Below, one piece after another: positions 43,062 through 48,399 of a stretch of DNA of 48,399 nucleotides. Position 1 is the first letter of the stretch. Every line of letters starts with the position of its first letter. Source of the DNA: Fen-549 sp050011315 (GTDB taxonomy: Bacteria > Actinomycetota > Thermoleophilia > Gaiellales > Gaiellaceae); contig JBEKJI010000015.1 in the NCBI GenBank assembly GCA_050011315.1, positions 1 to 48,399 on the forward strand. The letters run 5' to 3'. The position numbers and the translations under genes are program-made. The notes under the pieces were generated by a model. It searched no databases, was not told the origin of the DNA, and saw nothing but the letters and a program-made list of their open reading frames with translations.

Positions 43062-44159
43062 CTAGATAACCCTGAAGCGGAGCGTCATCGAGTTCTCGTC
43101 GGCGGAGAGCTTGAGCCGGTAGCTACCGCTCGAGATGGGTTTCGAGCCGAACAGCTGCCTGACCGTCATCGTGTACTTGCCCGCGAAGCTGCCGGTCTTG
43201 CGGACGGTGCGCACGATCGTCCAGGTCGAGCCCGACCTGTAGGAGAGGACGTAGGCGAAGAGCTTGCTTTCCGGGTAGAGGCTGTAGACGACCTTGACCA
43301 GGCCGGTCTCGAGGCGGCCGAGGCTCGTCTTGGTCAGACGCGCGGAGTAGATCTTGCCCGGCGGCTTCGCAATCACGGGCGGGGACGTGTCGTTGTCGAG
43401 GATTGTCAGAGTGGCCGTGCTCGGGTCGCTGAGACTCGTTCCCGCGGAGGGATTGGAGAGCGAGAGCCCGACGGTCTCGTCGCCCTCGGCCAGCGTGTCG
43501 TCCGCGATCGGGATCGGAACGTTCTGCGAGCCCTGGCCGTCGGCGAAGGTGACCGTCTGGCTGACGGCCGTGTAGTCGGAGCCGGCGTTCGCGGTCGCGT
43601 CTGCCGTGGCGAAGTTGACGCTGTCCGAGCCCGTCGTCAAGCCCAGGCGGCGTATCGTCACGTAGGCCGAACCGTCGCTCTCCGCCGCATAGAAGTTGCC
43701 GTAGGCGAAGGCAAAGCCCTTGTCGTCATCGATGATCGTGAGCGTGGCCGTGCTTGGGTCGCTGAGACTCGTTCCCGCCGAGGGGTCGGAGAGCGTGAGC
43801 CCGACGGTCTCGTCTCCCTCGCCGATGCTGTCGTTCGCGATCGGGATCTCAACCGTCTTCGACATCTCGCCGGCCGCGAAAGAGAAGACCTGGTCGACGA
43901 CCGTGTAGTCCGAGCCGGCTGTGGCCGTTCCCCCCGTGGTCATGAAGTGAACGCCGGCCTCGCCTGCGGCCGGGCCGCTTCGGAGAATCGTGATCTCGGC
44001 CGAGCTCGCTGCCTCGGCCACCGTATAGGAGTCCGATCTGAAGGAGAAGCTGTCCGCCGCCGAGACGCGGGCGGTCGCAGAACCGGCGCCAAGGAGTTCA
44101 CCGGCGCCGAGCGCGAGAGCCATGGCGGCGAGGGCTGTGAGCGAGCGAGGCTTTTTCAC
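43062..44159 (-). CDS. Secreted Calx-beta protein with shared C-terminal domain
   Basis: A 365-residue exported protein. After a signal peptide (SLTALAAMALALGAGELLGAGSATA) come two Calx-beta domains (about 35-145 and 150-260), each with the SDYT...VTF, GDETVGLSLSDPSAG and STATLTIIDDD elements that bind calcium in this fold. The final 97 residues (GKIYSARLTKTSLG to MTLRFRVI) are the same domain as in the FG-GAP protein. The GTG start follows no strong ribosome binding site. It belongs with the two flanking secreted genes, with short spacers and the same direction. Confidence 0.87.
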   Translation of the reverse strand: MKKPRSLTALAAMALALGAGELLGAGSATARVSAADSFSFRSDSYTVAEAASSAEITILRSGPAAGEAGVHFMTTGGTATAGSDYTVVDQVFSFAAGEMSKTVEIPIANDSIGEGDETVGLTLSDPSAGTSLSDPSTATLTIIDDDKGFAFAYGNFYAAESDGSAYVTIRRLGLTTGSDSVNFATADATANAGSDYTAVSQTVTFADGQGSQNVPIPIADDTLAEGDETVGLSLSNPSAGTSLSDPSTATLTILDNDTSPPVIAKPPGKIYSARLTKTSLGRLETGLVKVVYSLYPESKLFAYVLSYRSGSTWTIVRTVRKTGSFAGKYTMTVRQLFGSKPISSGSYRLKLSADENSMTLRFRVI

Positions 44160-44255
44160 GGGATCTGTATCCGCGGACCGTAGCCGAAGTCGGCCGGGGC
44201 TTGCGGGGCGGAAACGCTCAGCGGCGTCTCCGCCCCACCTTTCAATTCGCTCCGC

Positions 44256-45008
44256 CTATCTCACTCTGAAGCCGAGCAGCTTGCTGTTCACGTTCGCGCT
44301 CAGCCTGAGCCGGTAGCTGCCGCGCTTGACCGGCTTGGAGCCGAACAGCTGCTTGACCGTCATCTTGTGGGAGCCGCTGAAGCTTCCTGTGCGCTTGACA
44401 CTTCGCACGATCACCCACTTCGAGCCGTTCTTGATGCTGAGCAGGTAGGTGAAGCCGGTGCTCCTCGGGGCGAAGCGGTATGTGAGCTTGACCTTGCGCG
44501 CCTCCGAGCTCTTGAAGCTGGTCTTCGAGAGGAGAGCGGAGGCGATCTTGCCGTTGTCGTCGTCGAGGATGGTGAGCGTGGCCGTGCTCGGAGTACCGAG
44601 TGTCGCGCCCGCAGAGGGGCTGGAGAGCGAGAGCTGCACGGTCTCGTTCGCCTCGTGGATCGCGTTATTGGTGATCGGGACGGAGACAGTCTTCGAGGTC
44701 TCGCCGGGGGCGAAGGTGACGGTCTGATTGACGGCCGTGTAGTCCGAGCCCGCAATTGCGCTGCCGTTCACGCTGGCGAAGTGGACCGAGTCTGAGCCCG
44801 TGGTCAGGCCGGTGCGGTTGATCGTGATCGTGGCCGTGCCGTCGCCCTCGCCCGGTCTCGGTGAGAGCGTGCAGCCGCTGGGCGTGCTCGGACTCTTCTG
44901 GTAGCCGGAACTCGGAGCTGGAGCCGGGCGCCGACGAGGCGCCCGGCTACCTGCCGAGATAGGGGAGCGGGTATCGACCCGGCGGGCTCTCGTGCGCGCG
45001 GCTGGCAA
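44256..45008 (-). pseudogene. 5'-truncated Calx-beta protein gene
   Basis: The 3' part (to about 44850) codes for most of a Calx-beta domain (TATITINRTGLTTGSDSVHF to STATLTILDDD) and a complete shared C-terminal domain (GKIASALLSKTSFKSSEA to SKLLGFRVR). The upstream reading frame to 45008 is Pro/Arg/Ser-rich junk without signal peptide and matches no family member, so the true 5' end is lost. The breakpoint, near 44850-44860, is some 150 bp from the IS1595-type transposase, pointing to loss by insertion or rearrangement. The remnant might still be expressed but would not be exported. Confidence 0.7.
44923..44947. repeat. Perfect inverted repeat at the truncation junction
   Basis: GCCGGGCGCC (44923-44932) and GGCGCCCGGC (44938-44947) form a 10-bp perfect stem with a GACGA loop. 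It lies in the unexplained 165-bp stretch between the broken Calx-beta gene and the IS1595-type transposase. It could be a terminator acquired with the insertion. Confidence 0.6.
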
Positions 45009-45015
45009 CTATCCC

Positions 45016-45044
45016 TTGACACCACAGGACAGGTGTTCTATTAT
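45016..45044 (+). promoter_or_regulatory. Consensus sigma-A promoter of the transposase
   Basis: A perfect -35 TTGACA (45016-45021), a 17-bp spacer and a near-perfect -10 TATTAT (45039-45044). The transposase ATG is at 45051, so transcription would begin at or next to the start codon: a leaderless message. A close GGAG (45046-45049) is too near to act as a ribosome binding site. Confidence 0.75.
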
Positions 45045-45050
45045 TGGAGT

Positions 45051-46034
45051 ATGCCTCCCGTAGATAGAAACCAGCCGAAGCGGGCCAAGTCCTCGGAATC
45101 GTCTTACTCGCTCATGGAGTTCATGCGCGAGTTTCCGGACGATGCGGCGTGTCTTGACTACCTGTGGCGCGAGCGATACGCGCCGGATGGCGAGCATGCC
45201 TACTGCCCACGCTGCGCGAAGGTGCGTTCGTTCAAGCGCTACGAGGGAAAGACGCGGACGCGGCAAGTCTGGACTTGTACTTCCTGCTCGTTCCAGCTCT
45301 CGCCCACGGCCGGCACGATCTTTCACAAGTCCTCTACATCGCTGCACTTGTGGTTTTACGCCATGTGGATCATTACGAGCACTCGATGCGGGGTCTCGGC
45401 CAAGCAGCTCGAGCGCGAGCTTGGTGTGACGTACAAGACGGCCTGGCGCATGTTCAATCTGATTCGCAATAGCCTGATGGCTCAGGACTACCAAGGGCCG
45501 CTGTCTGGTGAAGTCGAGGCCGACGAGACGTGGGTTGGCGGGAAGCTGCGCGAAGGTGAGAAGAGGCGCCTGGCCGCCGAGGCGCGAGCCCAAGGGAAGC
45601 CGCGGCCTAGTGGGCAATACGTCAAGGATCGTCCCTGCGTCTTTGCGATGGTCGAGCGCGGTGGAAGGGTTCGTGCCCAAGTGATGCCGGGCAAGCGCTA
45701 CGGCTACCCGCTGCGCCACGCGCTGCGGACATTCGTACTGCCCGATTCGATTGTCTACACAGACGAGTTCGGAGGCTACACGGGACTCGGGCAGCGCTTC
45801 ACTCACCATCGGATCAATCACTCCGAGCGGATCTATGTGAGCGGAGACGTACACACTCAGACGATCGAGGGGTTCTTCGGCCTCTTCAAGAATGGCGTTC
45901 GCGGTGTCTACCACTCGGTTTCCAGGAAGTGGCTACAGGGCTACCTGAACGAGTACGCATGGCGCTACAACCACAGGGCTGATCCGGTAGCGCAGTTCCG
46001 AAGGCTGCTCAAGAGAGCGGCTTTCACGAGTTGA
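45051..46034 (+). CDS. IS1595 family transposase
   Basis: A 327-residue transposase of the IS1595 (ISXO2-like) type. An N-terminal zinc ribbon (YCPRCAKVRSFKRYEGKTRTRQVWTCTSC) precedes a helix-turn-helix region (SAKQLERELGVTYKTAWRMFNLIR) and a DDE-type domain with Asp in EVEADETWVGGK, Asp in IVYTDEFGGY and a Glu/His pattern in HTQTIEGFFGLFKNGVRGVYH. The ATG at 45051 is chosen over the GTG at 45033 because the latter lies in the promoter. The frame is intact, so it may be functional. It sits between the truncated secreted gene and the nested palindrome. Confidence 0.93.
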   Translation: MPPVDRNQPKRAKSSESSYSLMEFMREFPDDAACLDYLWRERYAPDGEHAYCPRCAKVRSFKRYEGKTRTRQVWTCTSCSFQLSPTAGTIFHKSSTSLHLWFYAMWIITSTRCGVSAKQLERELGVTYKTAWRMFNLIRNSLMAQDYQGPLSGEVEADETWVGGKLREGEKRRLAAEARAQGKPRPSGQYVKDRPCVFAMVERGGRVRAQVMPGKRYGYPLRHALRTFVLPDSIVYTDEFGGYTGLGQRFTHHRINHSERIYVSGDVHTQTIEGFFGLFKNGVRGVYHSVSRKWLQGYLNEYAWRYNHRADPVAQFRRLLKRAAFTS

Positions 46035-46039
46035 GATCA

Positions 46040-46213
46040 ACCTGTGGTCCGACCCCTGACGCAGACTGGCGCCTCTAGAGGCGCCAGTCGTAAGTCCTAG
46101 CCAGCGCTCCTTCCGTCTATAAGCCCCTTTTGGAGGCCGGTGCGGGCTTTTTTGACCCGCAGACGGAAAGGCAGCGCTGGAACTAAGGTTATACCAGGGG
46201 TCGGACCACAGGT
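46040..46213. repeat. Nested palindrome bounded by 19-bp inverted repeats
   Basis: A 174-bp non-coding structure. The outer arms ACCTGTGGTCCGACCCCTG (46040-46058) and its exact complement (46195-46213) enclose a perfect 26-bp palindrome with half-site GACTGGCGCCTCT (46064-46089), and a third foldback, CCAGCGCT...TTCCGTCT (46101-46118) against AGACGGAA...AGCGCTGG (46161-46180). Its loop holds GCGGG-CTTTTTTGA-CCCGC (46142-46160) and a GCCCC/GGAGGC pair, giving a three-way junction. It could be a MITE or the transposition end of a nearby element. Confidence 0.85.
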
Positions 46214-46225
46214 CGACGCCAGCTG

Positions 46226-46969
46226 TCAACGCAGTTCCGTTACCCACTTGTAATAGGCCTTAGCTTCTCGATGCCACGGGTGCATCTTGAGTCCATACGA
46301 CGTGATGGTGTGCGGCCCCGAGGGGCCGCGGTACAGGTGGGGCACAAGCTGGAGAAGGTACTGACGGTCCGGGGGACCGCTTTCATTTGCCTCAAACGCA
46401 CGAGCAGTCGCTGAGGCTAAGAGATCAGCGAGCTGGAGAGACTCAATGGTTTTGTCGTTGGAGATGCGGCCTCCGCGGGGATCGATATACGGCCAGTGGA
46501 TTTGAGTCTCGGTGCCCATTTCTCTCAGCTTGCTTTCGTAGTACTTCAGGTTCTCTACCCGAAAGTGCTTGACATGGCTGAGCGTGTATGACGTGACGGT
46601 GTCGTACTTCTCTCCAAGCCATGACAACCGCTCAAGAAGAAACCTCAGTGTGTAGAGATACGCGACGAAGCTTTCCTTCATAGGCGGCCGTAATTGCCGC
46701 TTACAGACAACGATTGAAACAAAGCGAACGAAGGTGGCGCGTCCAAGCAGCTGGGCGGCCACGAGACGTTGAGCGGGATCCTTGATCTTTTTCCAGCTGA
46801 GGCAGTTGTCTGGGGCTCGGCCCGTTGCTTTTTTGATCCTAAGCAAAAGGTCTTGTAGATGCGGCAGATTCACATCTCGGCAGACGAGAGCGGACATCAC
46901 GAAGTGGTCAGTAGAGAGATCAGTCGTCCCAATGTCACCAGACTCGTCTATGAACGCCCGGAGAGCCAT
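46226..46969 (-). CDS. DUF3800 domain protein
   Basis: A 247-residue DUF3800 protein. The family marks are the opening LRAFIDESGDIG, FVMSALVC, the KKIKDPAQRL region and the late SNDKTIESLQLADLLASATARAFE, where the acidic residues are thought to form a nuclease-like active site similar to RNase H folds. It is soluble. DUF3800 genes are frequent on mobile elements and in defence islands. Its base composition is less GC-rich than the housekeeping genes. It lies 29 nt downstream of a 54-residue gene and is probably co-transcribed with it. Confidence 0.85.
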   Translation of the reverse strand: MALRAFIDESGDIGTTDLSTDHFVMSALVCRDVNLPHLQDLLLRIKKATGRAPDNCLSWKKIKDPAQRLVAAQLLGRATFVRFVSIVVCKRQLRPPMKESFVAYLYTLRFLLERLSWLGEKYDTVTSYTLSHVKHFRVENLKYYESKLREMGTETQIHWPYIDPRGGRISNDKTIESLQLADLLASATARAFEANESGPPDRQYLLQLVPHLYRGPSGPHTITSYGLKMHPWHREAKAYYKWVTELR

Positions 46970-46998
46970 GTCTACTAAAGGCTCTCACGTTAAGCGCT

Positions 46999-47163
46999 TT
47001 ACTGCTTTGGCTTGCTGACCTTCCCGAGATTTCGGAAAAATTCGCCGCGCTTCGGCGTTCGCACTTCCTGCCCCTCAGCCGTCCGCTCGTGACCAGGCTC
47101 CGCAGGCTCCTTCGCCTGCTCCTCGATCTGCTCTCGCAGCTTGTCTGGATTCTTAGGGGTCAC
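46999..47163 (-). CDS. 54-residue protein paired with DUF3800
   Basis: A short gene found by reading the minus strand: GTG, then 53 codons, ending KVSKPKQ. The product is charged and largely disordered: TPKNPDKLREQIEEQAKEPAEP, then GHERTAEGQEVRTPKRGEFF and RNLGKVSKPKQ. The RTPKRGEFF...LxKV ending is a pattern I recall in small proteins adjacent to DUF3800 genes, so it looks like a conserved partner (regulator, inhibitor or antitoxin-like); this recall is not verified. A TAACCT hexamer 9-14 nt before the GTG fits a leaderless promoter. Its start codon is only 17 bp from the divergent HNH gene. Confidence 0.7.
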   Translation of the reverse strand: MTPKNPDKLREQIEEQAKEPAEPGHERTAEGQEVRTPKRGEFFRNLGKVSKPKQ

Positions 47164-47180
47164 TGTGATGAGGTTAGCTC

Positions 47181-47987
47181 GTGCCTAAGACATGCGCCTT
47201 TTGTGGGGCGCCCCCGCCGCTAACGGTGGAGCATCTCTGGCCGAGTTGGCTCCGTAAGCTATTGCACGGCGATCCGAAGACGAGAGCGCCAGTCACACAA
47301 CACGTCTTTCTAGAACGTCCCGCCGGAAGGCCGCAGACACGACAACAACCCTCGCTCTTGTGGTGCGCGCGCATTGTCTGCTCACGATGTAACGGCGGCT
47401 GGATGGCTGACCTCGATCGTGCAGTTAGGCCCTTTGTTGAGCGGATAGTCGTCGGCAAGAGGACCACCTTAAGTAGGACCGACCAGAAGCAAATGGCTCG
47501 GTGGGTCGCCAAGACGGCGATGGTGTTCACCTACACGACTCCACGACGTCCAATCCCAGCCAATCAACGTCACTATTTGCGGCTTCAACTCCGACCTCCG
47601 CCATCCTCGCAGGCCTGGATTGGGATTCGAAGCGCCGAAGAGGGCATAGCGGTCGGAGGCGTTCTATCGTTTGGGTTAGGCAATCGGCCCGAACCAGAAA
47701 GCAAAACGAACCGTGCCTATCTGGTTACCCTCGGCATCGGCTATCTCGTAATAGCGTTCTTCGGTCACGACCTTGGGTTCGAGGTGCCTTGGGCCAGGCC
47801 ACTCCTTGAGCCGATATGGCCCGTCTCCGAGTCGCCGATCAAGTGGCCGCCAAAGTACGTCTTCGGTTCCATCGATGACCTCGCCAACGACGCCGAGCTT
47901 GAGGGCCATGTCCGTGATTCGCTCGCCAGTCGAGGTGTTGCCCTCATGAGGGTCGATGCGCCCAGCATGGCTCCGCCCGCTTACTAG
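47181..47987 (+). CDS. HNH-like zinc-finger endonuclease-type protein
   Basis: A 268-residue protein with the opening pattern of a group of HNH-like nucleases: CAFCGAPPPLTVEHLWPSWLRKLL, then VCSRCNGGWMADLDRAVRPFVERI. The four cysteines should bind zinc; EH and the CNGGWM segment hold the probable catalytic and phosphate-contacting residues. The rest is a mixed alpha/beta region with AKTAMVFTYTT and YLVTLGIGYLVIAFFGHDL, without a known name. The GTG start has AGG 7 nt upstream. It is divergent from the 54-residue gene and DUF3800, and shares their lower GC content. A restriction or defence role is plausible, not shown. Confidence 0.7.
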   Translation: MPKTCAFCGAPPPLTVEHLWPSWLRKLLHGDPKTRAPVTQHVFLERPAGRPQTRQQPSLLWCARIVCSRCNGGWMADLDRAVRPFVERIVVGKRTTLSRTDQKQMARWVAKTAMVFTYTTPRRPIPANQRHYLRLQLRPPPSSQAWIGIRSAEEGIAVGGVLSFGLGNRPEPESKTNRAYLVTLGIGYLVIAFFGHDLGFEVPWARPLLEPIWPVSESPIKWPPKYVFGSIDDLANDAELEGHVRDSLASRGVALMRVDAPSMAPPAY

Positions 47988-48153
47988 AGGCGCCTGCTTG
48001 CCATGCGGGTTTAGCTTAGCGGTCATTTGTGGCGTAGTGGGATAGTAGCCGCGCGGCTTTCGCTAGAAATGCGCCCGCAGGAGGAAGATAATTCGGTCTA
48101 TCCGGGCTTCGGCTTGAGCCGCCCCTGGAAGCCCGTCGACCGGAGGTGGGGAA

Positions 48154-48399
48154 ATGACCCGTCTGCCGTCCTCGCTTGCCTGCCGTGCGAGCCTCACCCG
48201 GCGCGTCCTGAAGCGCGTGCTTCCCGTCGCCGTCTGTCTGCTCGTACTCGCCGGCTCGGCCTCCGGCACCACCTCCGGCGCCAAGCTCTCGGCTCATCTG
48301 ACCAGTAAGAGCTTCACGGCTTCCAAGGCGGGCTCGGTCAAGCTCGTCTGCAAGTTCACCGCCCCGAGCAAGCACTTCTCCTACCTGATCACCCGCAAG
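48154..48399 (+). CDS. Secreted protein with shared domain, 5' part only
   Basis: The gene runs past the right edge (82 codons seen). A ribosome binding site GGAGGT lies about 7 nt before the ATG. The N-terminus is basic (ACRASLTRRVLKRV), followed by a signal-peptide core (LPVAVCLLVLAGSASG). The mature part begins at once with GAKLSAHLTSKSFTASKAG, then SVKLVCKFTAPSKHFSYLITRK, which aligns with the shared C-terminal domain of the 41-45 kb secreted proteins (VKLVCTFSPKSTVFAYML). Here the domain comes directly after the signal peptide. It is on the opposite strand to the others. Confidence 0.8.
   Translation, partial: MTRLPSSLACRASLTRRVLKRVLPVAVCLLVLAGSASGTTSGAKLSAHLTSKSFTASKAGSVKLVCKFTAPSKHFSYLITRK

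Larger units (their letters stand above)
45016..46058 (+). mobile_element. IS1595-family element (ends uncertain)
   Basis: The transposase, its promoter and a 19-bp motif at 46040-46058 (CAGGGGTCGGACCACAGG on the reverse strand) suggest an IS1595-type element. The left end is not clear: only ACCACAGG (45021-45028) is shared with the right motif. Limits are therefore approximate. The same 19-bp motif occurs inverted at 46195-46213. Confidence 0.5.

Noticed and set aside
44955..44985. T-arm-like GGGTATCGACCC beside the truncated Calx-beta gene, a possible tRNA-derived attachment site
   Set aside because: The loop does not fit TTCRA on either strand and no cloverleaf can be drawn. No direct repeat was found on the other side of the island.
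47988..48153. The gap before the right-edge secreted gene as a riboswitch
   Set aside because: It has several GC-rich stems but none of the conserved words of the riboswitch classes that I know; nothing beyond a ribosome binding site could be supported.

Overview
The window is GC-rich, almost gap-free DNA with GTG and TTG starts nearly as common as ATG. It reads as an actinobacterial chromosome, most likely from the class Thermoleophilia (Solirubrobacterales or Gaiellales relatives). That placement is inference: it rests on base composition, on the DUF177 and Rv2927c-like coiled-coil genes lying next to coaD, and on families of secreted beta-sandwich proteins. No rRNA, tRNA, CRISPR array or prophage was found.

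Layout. (1) 0.2-7.2 kb: a kinase plus ABC-2 exporter operon, an ornithine cyclodeaminase-family gene on the other strand, a secreted protein, a small basic protein, and a two-gene exopolysaccharide operon (repeat-bearing membrane protein, then a deacetylase/glycosyltransferase fusion). (2) 7.4-18.5 kb: dprA and yifB (comM), an MMPL exporter, a lone DNA methyltransferase, a PAS/GAF/GGDEF/EAL protein and an RlmJ-like rRNA methyltransferase. (3) 19.3-41 kb: a long minus-strand housekeeping block, in transcription order rsmD-coaD-coiled coil-yceD-[IS481]-GyrI-like-J-like-rpmF-plsX-acpP-rnc-smc-ECF sigma and membrane partner-ftsY-small protein-hydrolase-ffh-rpsP-khpA-rimM-trmD-lepB-lepB-rplS-rnhB-yraN. 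It joins translation, SRP targeting, lipid synthesis and chromosome organisation genes. (4) 41-45 kb: a run of secreted adhesin-like proteins (FG-GAP or Calx-beta modules) that end in the same roughly 97-residue C-terminal domain. (5) 45-48 kb: an accessory island with an IS1595-type transposase, a nested palindrome bounded by 19-bp inverted repeats, and a divergent module of a DUF3800 protein, a 54-residue protein and an HNH-like zinc protein. (6) At the right edge, another secreted protein of the same C-terminal-domain family begins and runs out of the window.

Most notable points: an undescribed two-module intergenic repeat present at least three times, each time upstream of a minus-strand gene; smc and rnc, neighbouring core genes that both lack an ATG/GTG/TTG start at the position their protein families require, with RNase III also missing one metal-binding aspartate; the shared C-terminal domain of the secreted cluster; and the DUF3800/54-aa/HNH island next to an unusual nested palindrome. 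The Calx-beta gene beside IS1595 has lost its 5' half, which suggests that the island broke up the secreted-protein array.
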